A stretch of 64,000 nt of DNA from Chloroflexota bacterium (GTDB lineage: Bacteria > Chloroflexota > Ktedonobacteria > Ktedonobacterales > JADMIN01): contig JAJPKE010000024.1 in the NCBI GenBank assembly GCA_021323855.1, positions 62,001 through 126,000 of the forward strand, in the 5' to 3' direction. Both the position numbers and the translations under genes were made by a program. Below the pieces are notes generated by a model that worked only from the letters and a program-made list of their open reading frames with translations, was not told where the DNA came from and did not search any database. Of the stretch, positions 24,170-31,458 are shown in pieces; the first letter of the stretch is position 1, and each line of letters starts with the position of its first letter.

Positions 24170-24625
24170 TCACAAGGCGAGGTCAGAAGAAGCGAGGACC
24201 ACTGCGAGCGCGTCGAAGAACGACGACCAACCCGATTCCACTCGCGTGCGCTGATCGGGAGCGACCAACCCTTCATGGGTCAGCACCACTTCCGTCGTCT
24301 CTGCGCCACGCTCGAAGAAATCCAGCGTGACTACCGTTTCCTGGCTCTGTGCGATTGTTCCAGACCAGGTGAAGGCCAGGCGTTCAGGGGGCACGACCTG
24401 CAAATAGGTGCCGACGATGCGATTGCCGTCCGCAATCTCGAAACAGAAGGACCCGCCAACCCGCACGTCGAGCGCACGCACGATGATGTTCAAGCTCCTC
24501 GGTTTCAACCAGCGCTCCAACGCTGCTGGGGTGGTCCAGGCGCGGAACACTCGCTCGCGCGAGGCAGCAAAGGTTCGCCGCAAAACGAGGGTTGTGTTAT
24601 CGTCCTGAGATGTTGGAGGAATCAT
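24170..24625 (-). CDS. AHSA1/SRPBCC-domain protein
   Basis: About 151 residues of an activator-of-Hsp90-homologue-like START-fold protein: LVLRRTFAASRERVFRAWTTPAALERWL, GGSFCFEIADGNRIVGTYLQVVPPERLAFTW and a C-terminal GWSSFFDALAVVL helix. These proteins are often encoded right after an ArsR gene, as here. The ATG at 24625 overlaps the end of arsR by about 29 bases and has GAGGAG upstream, implying coupled translation. Ligand unknown. Confidence 0.88.
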   Translation of the reverse strand: MIPPTSQDDNTTLVLRRTFAASRERVFRAWTTPAALERWLKPRSLNIIVRALDVRVGGSFCFEIADGNRIVGTYLQVVPPERLAFTWSGTIAQSQETVVTLDFFERGAETTEVVLTHEGLVAPDQRTRVESGWSSFFDALAVVLASSDLAL

Positions 24626-24980
24626 CAGGGTCCTGCTCCTCATCTGATGCCGCTTGCAGGTAGGTATCCAGCGAATCGAATTGAGCTTCCCAAAACTGGC
24701 GGTAGTGTTCGAGCCAGGCAGCGGCGTCGCGCATCGGGCTGTCAGGATTAGCAGCCAGGCGAAACCAATGCGTCCGCCCCTCCTTGCGCCGCAAAATCAA
24801 ATCAGCCTCCTCCAGCACGCGCAAATGCTTGGAGATTGCCGGCACGGAGATAGAAAATGGCTGCGCCAGGTCCGTACCGGAAGCCTCACCATGTGCCAGG
24901 CGTTCCAGAATGGACCGGCGTGTGGGGTCGGCCAGCGCCGAAAAGACCGTATCCAGTCGGTCAGACAGATCATTAACCAT
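24597..24980 (-). CDS. ArsR-family winged-helix regulator, apparently leaderless
   Basis: Regulator of the ArsR/SmtB type: LDTVFSALADPTRRSILERL, the recognition helix ISVPAISKHLRVLEEADLI and wing RRKEGRTHWF. No cysteine metal motif is seen, so it is not an arsenic sensor in the classic sense; such ArsR-AHSA1 pairs probably sense organic ligands. The ATG at 24980 lies 7 bases after a perfect -10, with no ribosome-binding site, and inside the inverted repeat 24973-24988. Binding there would block its own transcription. A TTG further up lies in the -35 and is rejected. Confidence 0.88.
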   Translation of the reverse strand: MVNDLSDRLDTVFSALADPTRRSILERLAHGEASGTDLAQPFSISVPAISKHLRVLEEADLILRRKEGRTHWFRLAANPDSPMRDAAAWLEHYRQFWEAQFDSLDTYLQAASDEEQDPDDSSNISGR

Positions 24981-24988
24981 ATCGTTAA
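24973..24988. promoter_or_regulatory. ArsR-type operator at the arsR start
   Basis: TTAACCATATCGTTAA, inverted repeat TTAAC/GTTAA. It begins on the last base of the arsR -10 and covers the start codon, the same geometry as at the cupin promoter. Confidence 0.65.
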
Positions 24989-25016
24989 GTATAAGGAGCT
25001 GGTGAAATATTGTCAA
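24988..25016 (-). promoter_or_regulatory. Promoter of arsR-AHSA1
   Basis: Minus-strand TTGACA (25011-25016), 17-base spacer, TATACT (24988-24993). The predicted start is the A of the arsR ATG. Confidence 0.75.
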
Positions 25017-25050
25017 TGGCCGCTATTTTAGTGCTTGCAGTACTACCAAT

Positions 25051-25102
25051 TTTAGTGGCAAGCGGAGCGCGTCAGTACTGACGCGCTCCGCTTGCCACTA
25101 AA
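25051..25102. repeat. Perfect 52-base palindrome
   Basis: Every base from 25051 to 25102 pairs with its mirror partner; centre GTCAGT|ACTGAC, ends TTTAGTGGC/GCCACTAAA. It can form a 24-bp or longer hairpin or cruciform. It lies just after the ABC ATPase stop, where it may end transcription, though no long T-run follows. A degraded half (TTTAGTGCTTGC) lies at 25027-25038. Confidence 0.85.
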
Positions 25103-25113
25103 TGAAAAACTTA

Positions 25114-25875
25114 TCACCGCACGCCAGGGGTGAGAACGCCGTCGCTGATGTCATAGACGGCATCGGCCATCGCGGAGGCTTGCGGGTCGTGGGTGGTGAT
25201 GACGAAGCCAATGCCGGCGTTATGTGCGACGTTCAGCAGCAGTTCGAGAATAGCGAGGCCGGTATGCGAGTCGAGGTTGCCGGTCGGCTCGTCCGCCAGC
25301 ACCAGGCGCGGCGCGTGGACCAGCGCCCGCGCGATGGCGACGCGCTGCTGCTCGCCGCCGGAAAGCTCCGGCGCGCGGTGGTGCATACGTTCGGCAAGGC
25401 CAACCAGCGCCAGCGCCTCGCGTGAGCGGCGTTCGCGCTCCTCGCGCGGCGTGTTGCCAAGCCGCAGCGGCACCTCCACATTCTCGCGCGCCGTCAACGA
25501 GGGGAACAGGTGCGCCGCCTGGAAGACAAAGCCAAGCTCTGTGCGGCGCAGCATCGTGCGTTCGCGTTCTGAGAGCTTGCCAACATCTTTGCCGAGCAAC
25601 CAGATATGGCCGTGGGTGGGGTCATCCAGACCGGCAATGAGATTGAGTAGCGTCGTTTTGCCAGCGCCCGACCGGCCACGAATCGCAATGAAGCGTCCCT
25701 CCGGCAAGGCGAAACTCACGTTCCGCAGAGCCGTCACCGTGCCGCCGCCGACATGATACTCCTTGACGAGATTTTCGACCCGCAGCAGCGCATTGCTGTA
25801 CCCTTGCGCCTGTGGCATCATCTGCGGATAAGGCTGCGAGTAAGGGCCTCCATTGACCATCGGGGCGCCGTGCAT
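25114..25875 (-). CDS. ABC transporter ATP-binding protein (LolD/MacB type)
   Basis: 253-residue ATPase of the lipoprotein-release/macrolide-export type. Walker A GRSGAGKTTLLN, Q-loop region GFVFQAAHLFPSLTARENVEVPL, signature LSGGEQQRVAIARAL, Walker B LVLADEPTGNLD and the H-loop ITTHD are all present. A Pro/Tyr/Met-rich N-terminal stretch of about 30 residues precedes the domain. No permease gene adjoins it, so the partner is elsewhere. The ATG at 25875 follows GGAGAG; longer frames run into the next operon's terminator. Confidence 0.93.
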   Translation of the reverse strand: MHGAPMVNGGPYSQPYPQMMPQAQGYSNALLRVENLVKEYHVGGGTVTALRNVSFALPEGRFIAIRGRSGAGKTTLLNLIAGLDDPTHGHIWLLGKDVGKLSERERTMLRRTELGFVFQAAHLFPSLTARENVEVPLRLGNTPREERERRSREALALVGLAERMHHRAPELSGGEQQRVAIARALVHAPRLVLADEPTGNLDSHTGLAILELLLNVAHNAGIGFVITTHDPQASAMADAVYDISDGVLTPGVR

Positions 25876-25940
25876 GAATCGCTCTCCATCTCTCTCAACG
25901 AACGCGCGCTCTACGCATCTGTGTGTGCGCATGACTATTT

Positions 25941-25949
25941 CAGTATAGC
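25941..25949 (-). promoter_or_regulatory. Extended -10 promoter of the ABC ATPase gene
   Basis: Minus-strand TGCTATACT (TG-n-TATACT), about 66 bases before the start codon. Confidence 0.55.
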
Positions 25950-26011
25950 AGTTACAGCTACTGACGCCTAGTACCCGCTCAGTTTTACGCGCAAGCCGGA
26001 AAAGGCTGAAC

Positions 26012-26042
26012 AAAAGGGGCTGGCATGTATGCACCAACCCCT
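26012..26042 (-). terminator. Intrinsic terminator of the nuoB operon
   Basis: On the minus strand AGGGGTTGG pairs with CCAGCCCCT (one G-U pair) around a GCAT/ATGC inner hairpin and is followed by TTTTG. It lies 28 bases after the last gene. Confidence 0.75.
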
Positions 26043-26069
26043 CCTGACTATTTCCCTCGCTAGCAACAG

Positions 26070-28487
26070 CTATTCGCGGATACGCCGCGCTGGCAACGGG
26101 CGCACCAGCGGATTCGGCCCCTGTGGGTTGTCTTCCAGCTTGCGTGGGACACGCTGGCGCACCAGGAACGATGGCGCACGCGCCACATCCTGCATCGGGA
26201 TATCCACATCTTTGCCGAAGCGATTGTAGAACGACAGCTCGAAGTTCGGCGTCTCGCCAAGCGCGCCGTGCGGGCAAACCTCTACACAATCGCCACAGAA
26301 GATGCAGCGGTCCAGCGCGAAGTCCCAGCGTATCAGTTCGCGTTCCGCCATCATCAGCGAACCCGTTGGGCAGACCTGCACGCAGGCGCCGCAGGATACG
26401 CAGTCAGTGGCATGGAGCGAGACGTTGAACGGCGTCTCAACGATGGTGTCGAAACCGTGACCGAACATGCCGTAGCAGTTCGGGCCGATGACATCATGGC
26501 AGACACGCACACACTGGGTGCAGTTGATGCACTTGTTCGGGTCGCGCAGGATAAAGCTATGCGACATGTCGAAGGCATAGTCGTGGTAGTCATCCGGCTC
26601 GCCATCGTGGAAACGGTTGTCTTCCAGGTTGTATTCGATGCTGTAGCGTTGCAGATCGCACTGACCAGCGGCAGGGCAGGCGCATTGCAAGCAACGGCCA
26701 GCCTCGCGCTCCGCCTGTTCCTGTGTGTAGCCAAGTTCGATGAGACGGAAGTTGCGCTTGCGCTCATCGTAGGGCAGCATCGGCATCTTGACCTTCGGCT
26801 CAACCGGCTTATATGGCACAATGTCGAAGAGGTCAGGTTTGCGCTCCTGCGCCTCGATGCGCCGCGACACCTCCGCCATGTCTTCGCCGTTCAGGTAAGC
26901 ATCAATCGAGCGTGCGGCCAGCTTGCCCTGCGCCACACATTCAATGATGGTCGAGGCGCCAAGCTGGCAGTCGCCACCAGAGAAGACGCCTTTGCGCGCC
27001 GTCATGAAGTTATAGGGATCGGTCTCGATGGTCTGCCGCTTTGTCCACTTAACGCCGGACTCCGCAGGCAGCACCTCTTTATCCGGCTTCTGCCCATACG
27101 CTGGGATGATCGTATCGCAGGAGACAACATATTCGCTGCCGGGAATCGGCACCGGGCGGCGGCGACCAGAGGCGTCCGGCTCGCCAAGCTGCATGCGCTG
27201 GAACTCCAAACCAACGATCTTGTCTTTGTCCTTGTCGTCGAAGACAATGCGCGATGCCGAGGCAAAGAGTTGCAGATCGGTGCCCTCTGCCTCGCCATCC
27301 TCCACCTCTTCAGCGGTGGCAGACATTTCCTGGCGGCCACGGCGATACACCGTGTGAACCTTTGCGCCCAACCGCAGCGAAGTACGTGTGCAGTCGAATG
27401 TCGTGAAGCCGCCGCCCAGCACAACTACTTCCTTCGAGTCGTCTACCGGCTGCGTCTCGCCCAGTGTCTTGTCAATCAAGAAGCGGATGGCGTTGACGAC
27501 GTTAGGGTTGTCCTGCCCGTCTAGGCCAAGCTCGTTCGAGGTCCACGCGCCAATCGCCAGGAAGACCGCATCGAAGCCTTCGTTGAAGAGATCGTCAATC
27601 GTGAAATCTTCACCCAGCTTGACGTTATATTGCGCATCCACACCCAGCTTCCAGACGCCCTCAAACTCTTTATCCACCATGTCTTTCTGAAGGCGATATT
27701 CAGGAATGCCATAGCGCAGCATGCCGCCGGGCTGCGGCTGCATATCGTAGACCTTGCAGTAGTGGCCTTTGAGCGCCAGATAATAGGCACAGGTGAGTCC
27801 GGCGGGTCCGGCGCCAACGATAGCCACCTTCTTGCCGGTGGGCGCTTCCTGCACATACGGCACCGGCGGATCGTCCATGCACTGCTCGGCGGCGAAGCCG
27901 TGCATGCGACAGATGGCGATTTCTTCCTCCACCAGCGCGCGCCGGCAAACCTCCTGACAGGGAGCCGGGCAGGTCAGACCCAGGATATAGGGGAACGGCA
28001 GCACCTCTTTGACCAAGCGCGCCGCCTCGCGGTTCTGCCCTTTGGCTATCAATTCCAGATAGCCGGGGATATCAATATGCGTCGGGCAACCGACCTGACA
28101 CGGCGGCTGGCAATAGGCGTTGTGGTCGGAGAGCATCATCTCCAGATTGGTGCGCCGGATATGCTTCAGCCGGTCAGACTTGGTATGCACCACCATCCCG
28201 GGCGCGGCGGGCGTATTACAGGAAGGCAGCGGGCGTTCCGCACCTTCGATCTCCACCAAACACATGCGACAGGCGGAGGTAGGCTCGAGCTTTTCGTCGT
28301 TGCAGAGATTCGGAATATCGAGAATCCCGTTGTCAATGGCGACGCTCAGCACCGTCTGCCCTTCATAAGCGTTCATCGTCCGCCCGTCAATGGTCAACGT
28401 AAACGACGGTTGGCCGATTTCATTGCGCTTATACGGCTCGCCACCCTGAGACGTAGCTCTATCATCTCGAATTGTAACAGCCATAGC
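26070..28487 (-). CDS. NuoG/GltD-like multi-cluster flavoprotein fusion
   Basis: 805-residue iron-sulfur flavoprotein. Residues 27-105: NuoG-type 2Fe-2S domain (C61, C72, C75, C89). About 105-180: GltD-type cysteine-rich helical domain (CQPPCQVGC...CPAPCQEVC). About 190-560: FAD and NAD(P) domains with VAIVGAGPAGLT and VVVLGGGFTTFD, and FSGGDC. About 610-805: ferredoxin-like C-terminus with CINCTQCVRVC, CVSCGACVQVC and CIFCGDCVEVC. It should pass electrons between NAD(P)H and Fe-S partners. Similar fusions serve NADP-dependent hydrogenases and formate dehydrogenases, but here the neighbours are NuoF, a NuoI/NuoE chimera and NuoB. Start: GAGGAAG before the ATG. Confidence 0.85.
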   Translation of the reverse strand, partial: AMAVTIRDDRATSQGGEPYKRNEIGQPSFTLTIDGRTMNAYEGQTVLSVAIDNGILDIPNLCNDEKLEPTSACRMCLVEIEGAERPLPSCNTPAAPGMVVHTKSDRLKHIRRTNLEMMLSDHNAYCQPPCQVGCPTHIDIPGYLELIAKGQNREAARLVKEVLPFPYILGLTCPAPCQEVCRRALVEEEIAICRMHGFAAEQCMDDPPVPYVQEAPTGKKVAIVGAGPAGLTCAYYLALKGHYCKVYDMQPQPGGMLRYGIPEYRLQKDMVDKEFEGVWKLGVDAQYNVKLGEDFTIDDLFNEGFDAVFLAIGAWTSNELGLDGQDNPNVVNAIRFLIDKTLGETQPVDDSKEVVVLGGGFTTFDCTRTSLRLGAKVHTVYRRGRQEMSATAEEVEDGEAEGTDLQLFASASRIVFDDKDKDKIVGLEFQRMQLGEPDASGRRRPVPIPGSEYVVSCDTIIPAYGQKPDKEVLPAESGVKWTKRQTIETDPYNFMTARKGVFSGGDCQLGASTIIECVAQGKLAARSIDAYLNGEDMAEVSRRIEAQERKPDLFDIVPYKPVEPKVKMPMLPYDERKRNFRLIELGYTQEQAEREAGRCLQCACPAAGQCDLQRYSIEYNLEDNRFHDGEPDDYHDYAFDMSHSFILRDPNKCINCTQCVRVCHDVIGPNCYGMFGHGFDTIVETPFNVSLHATDCVSCGACVQVCPTGSLMMAERELIRWDFALDRCIFCGDCVEVCPHGALGETPNFELSFYNRFGKDVDIPMQDVARAPSFLVRQRVPRKLEDNPQGPNPLVRPLPARRIRE

Positions 28488-28504
28488 TTCCTCGTCTCTA
28501 GCGA

Positions 28505-29821
28505 CTACAACACATGTTTGGTTACATACCGATGCGCCCGCACCGGCTCGCAGGTATTCGTCGGGCACTGCCCATCGAGATGCGCCTGGAAATCACCGGC
28601 AAAGTTCTTCATTGCCGTCACCACCGGATGCACGGCATTGACGCCGAAGCCACAGAGCGAGCCATCCGGCACATAGCGCGAGAACTCTTCCAGCAGGTCG
28701 AGGTCGCCCTTGTTGCCAATGCCGCTGATGATGCCTTCCAGCGTCCCGGCGATGCGTTTGACGCCGACGCGACACGGCACACACTTACCGCAAGTCTCTT
28801 TGGAGAGCGCCACCGATTGCAGCGTCGCCCAGTTCACCATGCAGGTCGCTTTGGGCAGTACTTCGATGATGCTGGAACCGATGATTGCGCCGGTATCTTC
28901 GATAGGCTCGAAGTCGAGCGGCGTGTTGAGCGCAGCCAGCGGCAACGCGCCACCTTCCAGCCCGCCGACCACCACCGCCCGCGCCGTATCGTCGCTGGCG
29001 CTGATGCCAGCCGCACGCAGCGCCTCTGCGATGGTCGCGCCGAAGGGAACCTCGACGACCACACCTTCAGCAGCATCGGGGCCAATCACCGTGAAGAGCT
29101 TTGTGCCCGATGAATTGGCTGTGCCGGTTTTGCGGTAGGCAGCGCCGCCGCGCGCCACGATCAGCGGCAGATTTGCCAGCGTCTCGACGTTCTGCACCAG
29201 CGTCGGCTTTTCGGCAACGCCGTACTGCGTCGGATAGGGTGGTCGTTGTTGCGCTTTTGCCGGGCGCCCCTTGATGATCTGAATCAATGTGGATTCTTCG
29301 CCGCCCATGAAGCCCATCTCTACGCCCACCAGCGTGATAGAGAAGGTGAAAGACGACCCGAAAACGCTGGGGCCAAGCACGCCCTGCCCCATCGCCTCCT
29401 GTAACGCCTGGCGCAGACTATCCGCCAGCCCTCTGTCAGTACCGCGTATATAGAGGAAACCTTCGCTTGCGCCGACGGTATACGCTGCCAGCGCCATGCC
29501 TTCGATCACCAGGTGCGGATTGCGGGCGAGCAACGTCTGGCTGATGCGCGAACGCGGGTCGGCATCGTAGGCGTTGCAGATGACATACTTGATATCTTCA
29601 TCCGAGCGGCCCACAATCGCCATCTTTTCGGCAGTCTTCACGCCCGCGCCGCCACGTCCGCGCAGCCCTGCCTCGCGGATTTCATTCAGCACTTGCTGCG
29701 GCGACATCTGCGCAATAGCTTTTTGGAGGGCCGCATAGCCGCCCTGCTTGCGATAATCCGCCAGTGAGGTCTGCGCCGGGCCACCCAGCTGTTGTAGAAG
29801 CCGTTGCTGTGTCTCAGACAC
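28505..29821 (-). CDS. nuoF: NuoF-like NADH-binding subunit with an altered loop
   Basis: 438-residue homologue of the complex I FMN/NADH subunit. GLRGRGGAGV (FMN/NADH glycine loop), GGEESTLIQIIKGRPAKAQQRPPYP, ETCGKCVPCRVG and the distal Cys in DGSLCGFG (4Fe-4S cluster N3) are present. The stretch that is CNADEGEPGTFKDR in standard NuoF reads CNAYDADPRSRISQ (residues 82-95), so nucleotide or flavin handling may differ. The GTG at 29821 is chosen because AGGAGGGG lies upstream; it overlaps the stop of the previous gene. It starts 17 bases before the GltD-like gene's upstream boundary, in one operon. Confidence 0.88.
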   Translation of the reverse strand: MSETQQRLLQQLGGPAQTSLADYRKQGGYAALQKAIAQMSPQQVLNEIREAGLRGRGGAGVKTAEKMAIVGRSDEDIKYVICNAYDADPRSRISQTLLARNPHLVIEGMALAAYTVGASEGFLYIRGTDRGLADSLRQALQEAMGQGVLGPSVFGSSFTFSITLVGVEMGFMGGEESTLIQIIKGRPAKAQQRPPYPTQYGVAEKPTLVQNVETLANLPLIVARGGAAYRKTGTANSSGTKLFTVIGPDAAEGVVVEVPFGATIAEALRAAGISASDDTARAVVVGGLEGGALPLAALNTPLDFEPIEDTGAIIGSSIIEVLPKATCMVNWATLQSVALSKETCGKCVPCRVGVKRIAGTLEGIISGIGNKGDLDLLEEFSRYVPDGSLCGFGVNAVHPVVTAMKNFAGDFQAHLDGQCPTNTCEPVRAHRYVTKHVL

Positions 29822-30500
29822 CCTGGCCCCTCCTATGGTTGATATTGCCGTATTTGCCGCGTGTCGCCGGGGATGGCCCGCGCTCCACCTGATCGTCGCG
29901 GAACACGCCAGGGGTCTTTGGCTTCGCTGGCGCAAAGAATGGGCTGGCGGTCGCAATGCCAAAGATATCACTCAGGTCCACGCCACGCCGCTCTACCACA
30001 CGCTGCGCCACCGCCAGCGGCAGCCCCTCATACGCCTGCATCAACTCATTGAGCAGCGAAGCCAGGTCCCAGCCGTCGAGCGAGGAATTGTCGAGTATCT
30101 GATCGGCACGCTCCAGGTTTACCGGCTCCTCCAGCGCGACAGAGACGGGCGTCTGGGTCGGCGGCGAGAGCGGCGGATTGTAATAGCGCACGGCATACTC
30201 GGAGACGCGCGGCGTATAGAACCCGGCAACGGCGCTCTCAGAGAAGTACGGACGGCGGCGGAAGCGCAACGTCGGGCGGCTCTCGATGGTGATGGCGCGC
30301 GGCGGGCAAATCTTCTCGCAGAGCAGGCATGCCTCGCATTTGAGGTTGAACGGCGTGTCCTGCCCATGCTCCTGAATGAGCTGGATCAGGCCACGACTGC
30401 GTTCCGGCAGCGCCCGCTTTTCATAGGGATAGAGGCGGGTCGGCTTGGGGCGTGTCAGATGGGTCAGCGTCAACCCCAACCCCTGGAGTATTCCACGCAT
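29814..30500 (-). CDS. Chimera of NuoI N-terminal half and NuoE helical half
   Basis: 228-residue protein. Residues 1-70 resemble the NuoI start (GILQGLGLTLTHL, LYPYEKRALPERSRG) and hold one 4Fe-4S site, C55-x2-C58-x2-C61-x3-C65. The second NuoI cluster motif is missing: residues 70-130 contain no cysteine. Residues about 135-200 (LERADQILDN...LPLAVAQRVVERRGVDLSDIFGIATASPFF) resemble the NuoE N-terminal helical bundle, but the NuoE thioredoxin-like 2Fe-2S domain is absent and a 25-residue polar tail follows. It sits between nuoB and nuoF, where a linker would be expected. Not a familiar single-family protein. Confidence 0.7.
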   Translation of the reverse strand: MRGILQGLGLTLTHLTRPKPTRLYPYEKRALPERSRGLIQLIQEHGQDTPFNLKCEACLLCEKICPPRAITIESRPTLRFRRRPYFSESAVAGFYTPRVSEYAVRYYNPPLSPPTQTPVSVALEEPVNLERADQILDNSSLDGWDLASLLNELMQAYEGLPLAVAQRVVERRGVDLSDIFGIATASPFFAPAKPKTPGVFRDDQVERGPSPATRGKYGNINHRRGQGV

Positions 30501-30512
30501 GGCGACTCTCTT

Positions 30513-31076
30513 TTACTCCTCACCACGAATCTTGAGGCCCTGCTTCTCGATCTTCTCGCGCAGTTTGAGAATGCCTTCAATCAGCGCCTCTGGGCGCGGA
30601 GGACAGCCGGGCACATAGACATCCACCGGCACCAGCGTGTCAACGCCTTGCACCGTATAGTAGCTATCGTAGAACTCGCCGCCGGAATTCGCGCATTGGC
30701 CCATCGAAAGCACCCACTTGGGGTCAGGCATCTGCTCCCAGAGGCGCACCAGACGCGGCGCCATCTTGGTGCAGACCGTGCCAGCCACGATCATCAGGTC
30801 TGCCTGGCGCGGGCTGGAGCGGAAGACCTCCGAGCCAAAGCGCGCCAGATCATGCTGCGGCGCGGAGGCGGCGGCCATCATCTCGATGGCGCAGCAGGCA
30901 AGACCGTAGCCCAGCGGCCAGATAGAGCGGCTGCGGGCATAGTTCTGCGCCCAGCGCAGCATATCGGCCATGCTCGTCAACGCGACATTCGCTTCCTGCT
31001 GCCCCGCGATATATTCGGCGGGCGTGCGCGGCAGCATCGGCACCTCTTTCCCGCGCCGTGGCGTGTTCGTACTCAT
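30513..31076 (-). CDS. nuoB: NuoB-like 4Fe-4S subunit
   Basis: 187-residue homologue of the complex I N2-cluster subunit. All four ligand positions are visible: the tandem CC in [10 protein letters not shown] (C61, C62), C128 in [13 protein letters not shown] and C158 in [14 protein letters not shown]. The first gene of the operon; neither nuoA nor nuoC/D is adjacent. NuoB normally works with NuoD at the quinone site, so its partner must be elsewhere or different. An extended -10 lies about 50 bases upstream. Confidence 0.92.
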   Translation of the reverse strand: MSTNTPRRGKEVPMLPRTPAEYIAGQQEANVALTSMADMLRWAQNYARSRSIWPLGYGLACCAIEMMAAASAPQHDLARFGSEVFRSSPRQADLMIVAGTVCTKMAPRLVRLWEQMPDPKWVLSMGQCANSGGEFYDSYYTVQGVDTLVPVDVYVPGCPPRPEALIEGILKLREKIEKQGLKIRGEE

Positions 31077-31127
31077 GAAAAATGCCTCGGTCTATGTTTC
31101 GTAACAATCTGCGGTACACCAAATTCG

Positions 31128-31136
31128 ATTATAGCA
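31128..31136 (-). promoter_or_regulatory. Extended -10 promoter of the nuoB operon
   Basis: Minus-strand TGCTATAAT, a perfect extended -10. Predicted start near 31121, leader of about 45 nt. Confidence 0.6.
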
Positions 31137-31184
31137 TGATGTCCGCCATGGGGCTACGCTGCTATTTCCAGTCGCCCGGATAGG

Positions 31185-31340
31185 CTAACTGGGTTGAACA
31201 GCCTTTTCCAGCAGTTGCGCTTGCCAGCCATTGACATCCACCACACCGCATGGGCGATATCCCAATCGCTGATAATAGCTCACCAGACGCGGATTCTCGC
31301 CCCAACAGTCCAGACGAACGGCACGTTTCCCATGTCTCAT
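31185..31340 (-). pseudogene. GNAT acetyltransferase C-terminal remnant
   Basis: The minus strand reads KRAVRLDCWGENPRLVSYY followed by QRLGYRPCGVVDVNGWQAQL, a typical GNAT C-terminus. The acetyl-CoA-binding part is missing: upstream the frame runs into the opposite-strand membrane protein gene without resemblance. It is therefore a truncated leftover. The surrounding gap 31077-31458 holds otherwise only the nuoB promoter and AT-rich sequence. Confidence 0.6.
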
Positions 31341-31458
31341 GTTTCGCTGTTTTGCTATAATTATGCGAACAATGTGTTCGAGTATGCTCGATACATCCGG
31401 CGACACCGAATCCACCAGATATGTTCCCGATATGTTCCCAATCAAGAGGGGCAGCGCC

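Noticed and set aside
26268..27524. A 418-codon plus-strand frame opposite the GltD-like gene
   Set aside because: Shadow frame; the minus strand carries all cluster and nucleotide motifs.
29835..31139. A 434-codon plus-strand frame opposite nuoB and the chimera
   Set aside because: Arg/His-rich sequence without family features, opposite a real operon.
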